Origin: Serratia proteamaculans
Lineage (GTDB): Bacteria; Pseudomonadota; Gammaproteobacteria; Enterobacterales; Enterobacteriaceae
DNA: 64,000 nucleotides
Direction: 5' to 3'
Assembly (NCBI RefSeq): GCF_013337185.1
Contig: NZ_SWDE01000001.1
Coordinates: 2,046,001 to 2,110,000 of the forward strand
In this document: positions 41,782-50,068 of the stretch, in pieces
Position numbering within the stretch: position 1 is the first letter of the stretch
Layout of the letters: every line of letters starts with the position of its first letter
The notes under the pieces: model-generated
What the model saw: only the letters and a program-made list of their open reading frames with translations
Database searches by the model: none
What the model was told of the DNA's origin: nothing
Program-made: the position numbers and the translations under genes

Positions 41782-42690
41782 TTACAGCTGCGGCCACAGC
41801 CAGGCCGCGCCGCGCACGCCGCTGGAGTCACCATGGACCGCCTTGCGGATCGGGGTTTCGCATTCGCCGCCGAATACCCAGGATTTCACCAACTGCGGTA
41901 CGTGCTGATACAGACGATCGACGTTGCTCATCCCCCCGCCCAGCACTACGACGTCCGGATCAAAAATATTGATCACGTGCGCCAGCGATTTTGCCAGCCT
42001 CAGCTCGTAACGACTGATGACCTGCTCTGCCAGGGCATCACCTTGTGCTACCAACGTCATGATTTCATGACCTTTTAGCGGATTACCGCTCAGGCGAGCA
42101 TAGTCGGTGGCAAAGCCGGTACCGGAGATAAAGGTTTCAATGCACCCCTGCTTACCGCAGTAACAGGGAACCTCTGCCCGAAAACGCAGCTCGTCATCAT
42201 CCAGCCACGGCAGCGGGTTATGCCCCCACTCGCCAGAGATGCCGTTGCCGCCTGAGTGCGCCTGGCCGTTGATCGCCACCCCGGCGCCACAACCGGTGCC
42301 AATAATCACCGCAAACACGGTTTGCTTGCCAGCCGCAGCGCCATCGGTGGCTTCTGACACTGCCAGGCAGTTGGCATCGTTGGCAATACGCACTTCGCGC
42401 GCCAGCATCGCTGACAGGTCTTTATCCATCGGTTGGCCGTTGAGCCACACCGAGTTGGCGTTTTTGACCAGCCCGGTATAGGGCGACAGCGTGCCGGGAA
42501 TGCCGACGCCGACCGAGCCTTGCTGGCCGGTATTTTCTTCTGCCAATTTCACCAGACCGGTAATCGCATCCAGCGTTTGCTGATAGTCATGACGCGGCGT
42601 AGCGATGCGATGGCGGAACAGTTCCTGCCCATCGTTGGCCAACGCGATCACTTCAATTTTGGTGCCACCCAGGTCGATACCAATGCGCAC
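41782..42690 (-). CDS. mak: Fructokinase Mak (ROK family)
   Basis: ATP-dependent phosphorylation of fructose (and in E. coli weakly mannose and other hexoses). The 302 residues have the phosphate-1 motif DLGGTK (6-11), [12 protein letters not shown] with the catalytic Asp (about 102-113), and the ROK zinc site HNPLPW...[15 protein letters not shown] (about 153-190). The start is GTG 42690 with GAGGAG upstream, aligning with E. coli [11 protein letters not shown]; the open frame upstream of it is not used. In E. coli mak is next to rdgC; here a ~10 kb sugar locus lies between them. Confidence 0.94.
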   Translation of the reverse strand: MRIGIDLGGTKIEVIALANDGQELFRHRIATPRHDYQQTLDAITGLVKLAEENTGQQGSVGVGIPGTLSPYTGLVKNANSVWLNGQPMDKDLSAMLAREVRIANDANCLAVSEATDGAAAGKQTVFAVIIGTGCGAGVAINGQAHSGGNGISGEWGHNPLPWLDDDELRFRAEVPCYCGKQGCIETFISGTGFATDYARLSGNPLKGHEIMTLVAQGDALAEQVISRYELRLAKSLAHVINIFDPDVVVLGGGMSNVDRLYQHVPQLVKSWVFGGECETPIRKAVHGDSSGVRGAAWLWPQL

Positions 42691-42892
42691 GATTTTTCTC
42701 CTCAATGCACAACAACGTTGCCACAGCCTAATATATTCAGTTGCCGGGATCACTCAATCAGCGCCGAGTGTGACGGTGATGGCAATTTCCGCATCAGACT
42801 CACACCGGCTACCGCTTATTAATTAGTCATCGGGTACACTGCAGTTAACTTGTTGATAACATTTTCCGCATCCTAAAATCCGGAGAGCAGCG

Positions 42893-43633
42893 ATGAAACC
42901 TGCCGTATTGATCGTCGACGACGACCCTGCCATTTGTGACCTGCTCTGCGACGTCCTCAATGAGCACGTGTTTACCGTGCATGCCTGCCACCGGGGCAGC
43001 GAGGCGTTAACGTTACTCAACCAGCAACCGGATATTGCTCTGGTGCTGCTTGACCTGATCCTGCCGGACACCAATGGCCTGCTGGTGTTGCAGCAGATCC
43101 ACCGTCTGCGCCCGGATCTGCCGGTGGTGATGCTGACCGGCCTGGGCTCCGAATCCGACGTAGTGGTCGGTCTGGAAATGGGAGCCGACGACTACATTGC
43201 CAAACCCTTTAATCCACGCGTGGTGGTCGCCCGCGCCAAGGCGGTGCTACGCCGTACCGGTGCACTGGCGCTGGAACCGGCCACCGCCGGACAGCACAAA
43301 CCCGAAGGCTGGCAGTTCAACGGCTGGTGCCTGGATACCGTCCGCTGCACCTTGCACAACCCACAGCGACAACCGGTCGATCTGACCCAGGGCGAATACG
43401 GCCTGCTGCTGGCGCTGGTACAGCATGCGCGCAAAGTACTGACCCGCGATCGCCTGCTTGAGCTGACCCACAGCGAAACGCTGGAGGTGTTCGATCGCAC
43501 TATCGACGTGTTGATCATGCGGCTGCGACGCAAGATCGAGATCAACCCCCATCAGCCCGAGTTGATCCGCACCATTCGCGGGCTGGGCTATGTTTTCGCC
43601 GCCGACGTCAGCCAACCGGTGGCTGCCGCCTGA
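42893..43633 (+). CDS. OmpR/PhoB-type response regulator of the sugar locus
   Basis: A 246-residue regulator with a receiver (about 1-120; acidic pocket VDDDP, phosphoacceptor D54 in VLLDLILPD, Lys in IAKPFNP near 104) and a winged-helix DNA-binding domain (about 145-240, TIDVLIMRLRRKIEINPHQPELIRTIRGLGYVF). GGAGAG precedes the ATG. No kinase is adjacent; the nearest is the hybrid kinase at 50069, beyond the sugar operon, which I take as partner by inference. Its last 26 bases overlap the 3' end of the PfkB kinase gene on the other strand. Confidence 0.9.
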   Translation: MKPAVLIVDDDPAICDLLCDVLNEHVFTVHACHRGSEALTLLNQQPDIALVLLDLILPDTNGLLVLQQIHRLRPDLPVVMLTGLGSESDVVVGLEMGADDYIAKPFNPRVVVARAKAVLRRTGALALEPATAGQHKPEGWQFNGWCLDTVRCTLHNPQRQPVDLTQGEYGLLLALVQHARKVLTRDRLLELTHSETLEVFDRTIDVLIMRLRRKIEINPHQPELIRTIRGLGYVFAADVSQPVAAA

Positions 43634-44621
43634 TATAATCCTGCAGTTCCGACAAGGGGCGTGCGCCATCGATCGCGTTGGCGCACAGTAAATTGAACCG
43701 CGCACAGGCATGCGCCAATTGCAGCGTCTCTGCCAAAGGCCAGCTTTCATGGCTGGCGTACAGCACCCCGGCACAGAAGGCATCCCCGGCACCGACGCTG
43801 CCGACAATTTCGGTTTCACTGACGCACCACGACGGCTGCCAGCGCCCTTCCCCGCCTTGCTCCAGTCCGTATGCCCCTTCCGGGCAGTGGATCACCACTC
43901 GCCGCCGCACACCGGCCAGCAATAGCTGTTCTGCGGCCTGGGCCATCAACGGTGGCTGCACCGCGCCATTGGCCGCACGCAGTGCCAGCCCAGTAAACTC
44001 ACCGGCCTCCAGCTCGTTGATCACCAGATAATCCAGCCAGCGCAGCGCCGGCAGCACCAGCGGCCGATAGCGCGGATCGCCCTGGCGCGACACCAAATCC
44101 AATGAAGTCTGATAACCACGCTGCTGCATTTGCGCCAGCAACCGGGCGCTACGGGTGCCAAACTCTTCGTCCGGGCGATCCAGGCTGTCGAGCAGCAGCA
44201 GATAACCCAGATGGAAAATTTTATGCTCAGTGTGCAGTTCGTTAAAATCGGTCAGATCCAACTGCCGGTTGGCCCCCGGCGCGTGAAAGAACGTCCGTTG
44301 GCCGCCCGGCTCGGTCATCACCTGCGACATGGCGGTCATCACCGTTTCGCTACGCCTGACCAGGCCACTGTCGACCCGGTACTGCGCCAGCATCTGCAGG
44401 ATATAGTCACCGTCGGCGTCGCAGCCAATCAACCCGAGAGCCGCCAGCGGTAACCCGGTCTCCATGCGTGCCAGCGTCAGCAGCACATTGAGCGGTGCGC
44501 CGCCGGTAGCGCGCTGGCTATGTTCAATCTCTACCAGCCAGCCCGGCTGCGGCCAGTGCGCAATTTGATGCACATGATCCACCAGCATGTTACCGGCCGA
44601 AACAATGCCACGCCGGGTCAT
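43608..44621 (-). CDS. PfkB-family carbohydrate kinase
   Basis: A 337-residue ribokinase-like sugar kinase. The N-terminal GGAPLNVLLTLARM motif (about 40-53) is the PfkB signature 1 region, and the catalytic GAGDAF lies at 277-282 with the base Asp280. The substrate is not predicted by sequence. The ATG at 44621 shares one base with the aldolase stop (TGATG); a GTG three bases upstream is an alternative. It is the last gene of the sugar operon. In context it would phosphorylate the ketose made by the isomerase before aldol cleavage. Confidence 0.88.
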   Translation of the reverse strand: MTRRGIVSAGNMLVDHVHQIAHWPQPGWLVEIEHSQRATGGAPLNVLLTLARMETGLPLAALGLIGCDADGDYILQMLAQYRVDSGLVRRSETVMTAMSQVMTEPGGQRTFFHAPGANRQLDLTDFNELHTEHKIFHLGYLLLLDSLDRPDEEFGTRSARLLAQMQQRGYQTSLDLVSRQGDPRYRPLVLPALRWLDYLVINELEAGEFTGLALRAANGAVQPPLMAQAAEQLLLAGVRRRVVIHCPEGAYGLEQGGEGRWQPSWCVSETEIVGSVGAGDAFCAGVLYASHESWPLAETLQLAHACARFNLLCANAIDGARPLSELQDYIRRQPPVG

Positions 44622-45481
44622 CACAACCGCCCGGCGCTGCCGAAAATATGCATTTGCTGCTGCACCACTTCACTGATCGACTGCTCCACCGCCAGCAGCA
44701 CTTCGGCAAATTCATCGTAAATCGCGTGGCGCTGCGTTATTCGCTGCTCCACCGCCCCCAGCGCCGCCTGCGACATGCCGGTATAGAAATTGATTTTGTG
44801 AATGCCCAGGCCGATCGCGCGTTTGAAATCGGCATCGCTAATGCCGGAACCGCCGTGCAGCACCAGCGGGATCCCCGCCTGCTGCTGGATCGCCGCCAGC
44901 CGCTCAAAATCGAGCTTCGGCTCGCCTTTATATTTGCCGTGCGCATTGCCAATCGCCACCGCCAGCGCATCAATGCCGGTCAATTCGACAAATTCGCGCG
45001 CCCGCTGCGGGTCGGTAAATTTATTGCTGTCGGCCTCGCCGTACAGCGCGCCGCCTTCGTCACCGCCGACCGCACCCAGCTCAGCCTCAACCGATACGCC
45101 GACCGCGTGGCACATGCGTACCACTTCCTGCGTCTGACGCACGTTCTCTTCGTAGCTCAGGCCGGAACCGTCGAACATCACCGAGCTGAATCCCAGCCGC
45201 AGCGCCTGCACCACCGCCTCGAAATGCAGGCCATGATCCAGATTCAACACCACCGGGATATCGTGCTGCGCCACTTCGCTTTTAATCGCCGCCACCAGGG
45301 AATCCAGCGAGACGTATTTAAAGTGCACTTCGGCAATATTGATAATAAACGGCGATCGCGCCGCCTGCGCAGCAGCGAACAAGGCACGCAGGAAGTGGCT
45401 GTCGAGCACGTTGAACGCGCCCAGCGCATAGCCGTGCTGACGAGCCTGCGCCAACCCCTGTGCCAATGAAATCAATGCCAT
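44621..45481 (-). CDS. Class II ketose-(bis)phosphate aldolase (KbaY/GatY/Fba family)
   Basis: A 286-residue zinc aldolase. Active-site residues fall at the KbaY-like positions: D82-H83 in LNLDHG, E134 in VEAELGAVGG, H181 in IGNAHGKYKG, H209 with GGSG (210-213), and the N231 region INFYTG. One difference is LDHG where family members usually have LDHH or LDHA. The family cleaves ketose 1,6-bisphosphates or ketose 1-phosphates to DHAP plus an aldehyde; which one is used here is open. AAGGAG lies 8 bases before the ATG; it follows the isomerase gene by 11 bases. Confidence 0.9.
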   Translation of the reverse strand: MALISLAQGLAQARQHGYALGAFNVLDSHFLRALFAAAQAARSPFIINIAEVHFKYVSLDSLVAAIKSEVAQHDIPVVLNLDHGLHFEAVVQALRLGFSSVMFDGSGLSYEENVRQTQEVVRMCHAVGVSVEAELGAVGGDEGGALYGEADSNKFTDPQRAREFVELTGIDALAVAIGNAHGKYKGEPKLDFERLAAIQQQAGIPLVLHGGSGISDADFKRAIGLGIHKINFYTGMSQAALGAVEQRITQRHAIYDEFAEVLLAVEQSISEVVQQQMHIFGSAGRL

Positions 45482-45492
45482 GCTGGTTCTCC

Positions 45493-46179
45493 TTAAGCGA
45501 TAAAGCGCAAGTATTCATGACACAGCAACCACTGCGGCGGCTGGTCCTCTTCAATCTGGCTATAGCGGCTGAGCGGCTGCAGGAAACGGTTGTCGTTGTC
45601 GTCATCATTCACCGTCGAGACTTCCCCTACCAAAACGTCTCCGAAGCCCTCTTCGCCCCAGAAACTGTGATAGATACCCGGCGTGAGGCAGATGCTTTCT
45701 CCCGGCGCCAGGCGCAGACGCGAACCGGCGGCGTGGGTCTGTCGGCAGCCATCCAGCGTTACGGTCACGGCGGTTTCGGCCAGCCCTTCCCGAGGGTCTG
45801 CGTTGTGTAGTTCAACAATCAGGTTGCCGCCGCCACGGTTGATAATGTCTTCCCGCTTGCGCCAGTGGAAATGCATCGGCGTCACCTGAGCTTCGCGGCA
45901 ATGCATGATTTTCTCCGCATAGCTTTTGGCATAGGGTTTACCGCCGGGTGAACCGTTGCGCAGGGTAAACAGCGTTAGCCCCTTGCGGGCGAAGTCATCA
46001 TCGCCGAATGCCGTGACGTCCCAACCCAGTTTCAGGTCAAACACCTCCTGCCAGGGCTGGCGATCGAGCTGCTGCCAGGCCGAGGGGCTAAAATGGGCGA
46101 AGGGCGGCAGTTGGACGTCGAAACGGGCAAAAAAGTGTTGGGTTTGCTGCAGAATTTGATTCACGGCGGAACGGTTCAT
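45493..46179 (-). CDS. D-lyxose/D-mannose ketol-isomerase (cupin type)
   Basis: A 228-residue metal-dependent sugar isomerase. The cupin metal ligands match those reported for the E. coli O157 and Serratia enzymes: H103 and H105 in MHFHWRKRED, E110, and H171 in PGIYHSFWGEE; KPYAKSYAEKIMHC (about 81-94) is a family stretch. Family reactions are D-lyxose to D-xylulose and D-mannose to D-fructose. GGAGG precedes the start. It lies between the binding protein and aldolase genes, so its natural substrate is probably the imported sugar. Confidence 0.9.
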   Translation of the reverse strand: MNRSAVNQILQQTQHFFARFDVQLPPFAHFSPSAWQQLDRQPWQEVFDLKLGWDVTAFGDDDFARKGLTLFTLRNGSPGGKPYAKSYAEKIMHCREAQVTPMHFHWRKREDIINRGGGNLIVELHNADPREGLAETAVTVTLDGCRQTHAAGSRLRLAPGESICLTPGIYHSFWGEEGFGDVLVGEVSTVNDDDNDNRFLQPLSRYSQIEEDQPPQWLLCHEYLRFIA

Positions 46180-46208
46180 GGTGCCTCCGGAAGCGTTAGA
46201 GGAATGAG

Positions 46209-46229
46209 GGGGCCGGTCTGACAGGCCCC
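46209..46229 (-). terminator. Stem-loop between the binding-protein and isomerase genes
   Basis: GGGGCC / GGCCCC form a 6-bp stem with a 9-base loop, 12 bases after the binding-protein stop. No T run follows; such stems after binding-protein genes often protect the upstream message. Confidence 0.45.
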
Positions 46230-46241
46230 GCCACTAACAGG

Positions 46242-47186
46242 TTATTTCACCGTCCAGCCTTTGTAGCTGCCGATATTGTTTTTATCGATCATGGTTACCG
46301 GGATCAGCACCGGAGCGGTTGGCGCAGGTTTACCCTGCAGAATGTCGTAACCGATCTCGACCGCCTTGGCCGCCATCACCTGAGGATCCTGTGCCGGCGT
46401 CGCGACAAACAGCGATTTTCCGCCACGCTTGAGCGCCTCTTCCCCGTCCGGCGACCCATCCACGCCAACGATAAAGAACTCGCTGCGCTGCGCCTGTTTG
46501 GCGGCCAGATCGGCACCGATCGCCGTAGGATCGTTAATTGCAAATACGCCGTCGATCTTCGGATTGGCCGCCAACAGCGCGGTCATGATCTCCAGCCCAC
46601 CTTCACGACTGCCCTTGGCGTTTTGGTTATAGGACAGCAGCTTGATCTCCGGGTGTTTCTTCAGTTCGGTCATGCAGCCTTCGACCCGGTTTTGTACCGC
46701 AGACACCGGTGGCCCGTTGATGATCACCACGTTGCCTTTCTCTTTCAGGCGGTCGCTGATGTATTTACAGGCCATGGCACCGGCCTGGGTGTTATCCGAG
46801 GTGATAGTGGCATCGGCGCCTTCGGCCGCCACGTCAACCGCCACTACCACGATACCGGCATCCTTGGCGCGTTTTACCGCCGGGCCGATCCCCTTGGAAT
46901 CTGCGGCGTTCAGGATGATCATATCGACCTTGGCAGCGATAAAGTTGTCGATCTGCGCCACCTGTTGGCCGAGATCGTAACCACTCGATACCAGCGTTAC
47001 ATTGACCTTATCGCCGGCCAACTCGCGCGCTTTCATTTCTGCGCCCTTGGTGATCTGGACAAAGAACGGGTTGGCCAAATCGCCCACCGTCACCCCAATC
47101 GATTTCAACTCTTTTGCCTGCACCAACGAGGCACTGCCGAGCGCGGCAGTAACCAGCAAAGCGGTAATCAATGGCTTGAAACGCAT
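46242..47186 (-). CDS. Periplasmic sugar-binding protein (RbsB-like)
   Basis: A 314-residue type I periplasmic binding protein for an ABC sugar importer. Signal peptide MRFKPLITALLVTAALGSASLVQA (about 1-24). The family pattern is seen in IGVTVGDLANPFFVQITKGAEMKA (about 30-53), DNFIAAKVDMIILNAADSKG, DVAAEGADATITSDNTQAG and FAINDPTAIGADLAAKQA. The start with GAGG upstream is preferred over the open frame to 47255. It is separated from the permease gene by an ERIC element. It may also present sugar to the histidine kinase periplasmic domain, by analogy with ChvE-type systems; this is inference. Confidence 0.9.
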   Translation of the reverse strand: MRFKPLITALLVTAALGSASLVQAKELKSIGVTVGDLANPFFVQITKGAEMKARELAGDKVNVTLVSSGYDLGQQVAQIDNFIAAKVDMIILNAADSKGIGPAVKRAKDAGIVVVAVDVAAEGADATITSDNTQAGAMACKYISDRLKEKGNVVIINGPPVSAVQNRVEGCMTELKKHPEIKLLSYNQNAKGSREGGLEIMTALLAANPKIDGVFAINDPTAIGADLAAKQAQRSEFFIVGVDGSPDGEEALKRGGKSLFVATPAQDPQVMAAKAVEIGYDILQGKPAPTAPVLIPVTMIDKNNIGSYKGWTVK

Positions 47187-47261
47187 AGTGTTTTCCTCAT
47201 TATTTTCCGATCTACGAAAAACCTGCCCCGGTGGGCGCCAACCTTTCTTTATCACTCAACC

Positions 47262-47387
47262 TTACCCTATGAATTTCAAGTTGCAGCTAGGCGCCCAGCT
47301 AGTTCATCCCCAGGCGCTTACTAAAGTTAAGTAACTGGGGTGGGCTAGTGCAGGTAACAACGCTGCGGCTTGAAAGACGACGGGTAA
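47262..47387. repeat. ERIC element inside the sugar operon
   Basis: A 126-base imperfect palindrome with ends TTACCC...TTTCAAG and CTTGAAAG...GGGTAA. The core (ATCCCCAGGCGCTTAC, then AAGTAACTGGGGTGGG) matches the enterobacterial repetitive intergenic consensus. It ends one base before the permease stop codon and lies 75 bases upstream of the binding-protein gene. Confidence 0.9.
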
Positions 47388-47388
47388 G

Positions 47389-48414
47389 CTAGTGCTGGTA
47401 ATTGCGGGTGCGGTACTTGTCGATTAGCACAGCTATGATGATCACCGCCCCTTTGATCACCAACTGCCAGAAATAAGAGACGCCCATCAGCGTCATGCCG
47501 TTGTTCAGGGTGGCGATAATCAGCGCCCCGACCAGCGTGCCGGTAATGGTGCCAATGCCGCCGACAAAGCTGGTGCCGCCGAGGATCACCGCAGCAATCG
47601 CATCCAGCTCATAGCCCATGCCAAGGTTGCCGTTGGCGCTGTACAGCCGTGAGGCACTCATTATTCCCCCCAGCCCTGACAGCAAACCGCTCATGCCATA
47701 GACGAACAGCAGCACCGCGCCAACCTTGATCCCGGTCAGGCGTGCCGCCTGCATGTTGCCGCCCACGGCATAGATATGAACCCCCAGCGTAGTGCGGCGC
47801 AGAATGAACCAGCACAGCGCGATCACCGCAAAGGCGATAATCACCAGCCAGGGGATCGGCCCCAGATACGAGTTACCGATCCATTCGAAACTGATATCGG
47901 AATTGATGATGGTAGTGCCGTCGGCCAGCAGATAAGCCGCGCCGCGCAGTGCGGTATAGGTCCCCAGCGTGACAATAAAGGGTGGCAAACCGGCGTAGGC
48001 CACCAGAAAACCGTTAAACAGCCCCATGCCCAAACCGGCCAGCAGCGCCAGCGGGATCGACAGCCCGGACAGGCCCGGCATCAGTGAAACCGCCATCGCC
48101 ACCACCGCCGTGGTGCCCAGCATCGAGCCGACAGAAAGATCGATACCGCCAGTCAGGATGATGAAGGTCATACCCGCCGCCAGCACAATATTAATCGACG
48201 CCTGCCGGGCAATATTCAGCAGGTTGGCATCGGTAAAGAAATTCGGTGCAACAAAGCCGAAAACGGCGACGATCAGGATCAATATCGGCAAGATGCCGAC
48301 GGTTTGCATCATATCGCCCAATAATGCCCGTTTCAGCGTGGGATTTTTTGCAGCGGGTGGCAGCGGGTTCGAAGTCATGACAGGCTCCTTGAGCGTAGGG
48401 ATAGAATTATTCAT
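47389..48414 (-). CDS. Sugar ABC transporter permease (RbsC-like)
   Basis: A 341-residue inner-membrane permease with about 8-10 hydrophobic segments. The family motif [21 protein letters not shown] (about 85-105) and the EAA-like [14 protein letters not shown] loop (about 222-235) are clear. It overlaps the ATPase gene by 8 bases (its ATG lies within the ATPase C-terminal codons), so the two are coupled. The N-terminal 30 residues are hydrophilic and variable; a second in-frame ATG at residue 13 is an alternative start. Confidence 0.92.
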   Translation of the reverse strand: MNNSIPTLKEPVMTSNPLPPAAKNPTLKRALLGDMMQTVGILPILILIVAVFGFVAPNFFTDANLLNIARQASINIVLAAGMTFIILTGGIDLSVGSMLGTTAVVAMAVSLMPGLSGLSIPLALLAGLGMGLFNGFLVAYAGLPPFIVTLGTYTALRGAAYLLADGTTIINSDISFEWIGNSYLGPIPWLVIIAFAVIALCWFILRRTTLGVHIYAVGGNMQAARLTGIKVGAVLLFVYGMSGLLSGLGGIMSASRLYSANGNLGMGYELDAIAAVILGGTSFVGGIGTITGTLVGALIIATLNNGMTLMGVSYFWQLVIKGAVIIIAVLIDKYRTRNYQH

Positions 48415-49927
48415 GGCTGGCCGCCTCCAGGACGGGTTCGACGCCGGTGGCCAGCGTCATGATGCTCTCCTGGCTGATCTCTGCGCCGCTCAATTCCCCG
48501 GCAATACTGCCTTCGTGCATCACATAAACCCGGTCACTCATGCCAACCACCTCGGGCAGTTCACTGGAGATCATCAGGATCGCCACTCCCTGCTGCGCCA
48601 TCTGACTCATAATGCGATAAATTTCGCTTTTGGCGCCGACGTCAACGCCACGTGTCGGCTCATCGAGGATCAGAATGCGTGGGCCGATCGCCACCCAACG
48701 TGAAATCAGCAGCTTCTGTTGGTTGCCGCCGGACAGCCCACCGGCCCGTACCTGAGCATGTGGCACGCGGATATTCAGCAGGCCTATGGCGTCGCTGGAA
48801 ATACGCTGCGCCTTGCGCCGATTCAGCAGGCCATAACGGCCGTCGCGTTCCAGCGTCGCCATAACGATATTTTCATGCGCCGCCAGATCGAGAAACAGGC
48901 CCTGTTCTTTGCGGTTTTCGGTGAGAAAACCAATGCCCAGCGCAATGGCGTCACGCGGTGAATGGATATTGACTGGCTTACCGTCAATTTCCACCGTACC
49001 GCCGCTGGACTTGCGCACGCCGAAAATCAGCTGCGCCAGCTCGGAACGGCCAGCCCCCACCAGCCCGGCAAGGCCGACAATTTCACCGGCACGCACCTGC
49101 AGGCTGACCGGTTTTACTTTCTTGCCGTCGGTCAGGCCATGCAGCGTCAGGCGCGGTTCGCCCACCGCAATGCCCTGTTCCTTGTTGAATAAATCGCTCA
49201 GTGGGCGGCCCACCATCATGCGCACCAACTCGCTGGCAGACAGTTTGTCGCGCATCAGGCTGCCGACGTACTGGCCGTCGCGCAGCACGCTAACGCGATC
49301 CGATAGTTCGTAGACTTCCGCCATGCGGTGGCTGATGTAAATGATCGCCATCCCCTCATCGCGCAGACGTTTAATCAATTCAAACAGCCGATGCGTCTCA
49401 CGCGAAGAAAGCGCCGCCGTCGGTTCGTCCATCACCAGGATGCGGCTGTTGCGGTGCAACGCGCGGGCGATTTCCACCTGTTGCTGCTCGGCAATGGTTA
49501 ATTTCATCACCCGATCGCCGGCGCTGAACTGCGCGCCCAAACGATCGATCACCTTCTGTGCCTCCAGCAACATCTGCTGACGCTTCACCAGGCCGCCGCG
49601 CTGGATCTCGCTGCCCAGAAAAATGTTCTCCGCCACCGTCAGATTCGGTGCCAGATTCATTTCCTGGTAAATCAGCGTGATGCCCGCCGCCAGGGCATCT
49701 TTTGGCCCTTTAATGGCAAACGGCTGCCCATCGATAAAAATTTCCCCGCTGCTGGCGATATAAGCGCCGGCCAATATTTTCATTAAGGTGCTTTTACCCG
49801 CGCCGTTTTCACCCATCAGCGCGTGGATCTCACCGCTATAAACCGTCAGGTTGACGCCCTTCAGCGCGTAAAACTGACCAAAACTCTTGGCGATGTTGTG
49901 CATTTCCAGAATCGGGGTCGCGCTCAT
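48407..49927 (-). CDS. Sugar ABC transporter ATP-binding protein (RbsA-like)
   Basis: A 506-residue protein with two fused nucleotide-binding domains. In the first, Walker [10 protein letters not shown] (about 39-47) and Walker [12 protein letters not shown]; the signature is [16 protein letters not shown]. In the second, [10 protein letters not shown] replaces Walker A, with signature [14 protein letters not shown] and Walker [12 protein letters not shown], the usual degenerate second site of this family. ATG 49927 is chosen because GAGG lies 7 bases upstream; the ATG at 49933 is too close to it. It is the first gene of the sugar operon, divergent from the histidine kinase gene. Confidence 0.93.
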   Translation of the reverse strand: MSATPILEMHNIAKSFGQFYALKGVNLTVYSGEIHALMGENGAGKSTLMKILAGAYIASSGEIFIDGQPFAIKGPKDALAAGITLIYQEMNLAPNLTVAENIFLGSEIQRGGLVKRQQMLLEAQKVIDRLGAQFSAGDRVMKLTIAEQQQVEIARALHRNSRILVMDEPTAALSSRETHRLFELIKRLRDEGMAIIYISHRMAEVYELSDRVSVLRDGQYVGSLMRDKLSASELVRMMVGRPLSDLFNKEQGIAVGEPRLTLHGLTDGKKVKPVSLQVRAGEIVGLAGLVGAGRSELAQLIFGVRKSSGGTVEIDGKPVNIHSPRDAIALGIGFLTENRKEQGLFLDLAAHENIVMATLERDGRYGLLNRRKAQRISSDAIGLLNIRVPHAQVRAGGLSGGNQQKLLISRWVAIGPRILILDEPTRGVDVGAKSEIYRIMSQMAQQGVAILMISSELPEVVGMSDRVYVMHEGSIAGELSGAEISQESIMTLATGVEPVLEAASHE

Positions 49928-50036
49928 CGTCATACCTCGGGTTGCGGTTCGGATTAAGTGCAGTAAACCACGCATAAATAAATGCAAAATGTCAGCGGCC
50001 GTTCATCTTTGTCATATTGTTAATGGGACGGGGATT

Positions 50037-50042
50037 TATAAT
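50037..50042 (+). promoter_or_regulatory. Candidate -10 element of the histidine kinase gene
   Basis: Perfect TATAAT 27 bases before the kinase start, within the 141-base divergent region shared with the sugar operon. No good -35 is seen at normal spacing. Confidence 0.45.
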
Positions 50043-50068
50043 GCGGACAATCAGTTACGGGGGATCCA

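Noticed and set aside
44648-45469. 273-codon plus-strand open frame opposite the aldolase gene
   Set aside because: Entirely antisense to a class II aldolase gene with intact active site; no plausible ribosome site or domain.
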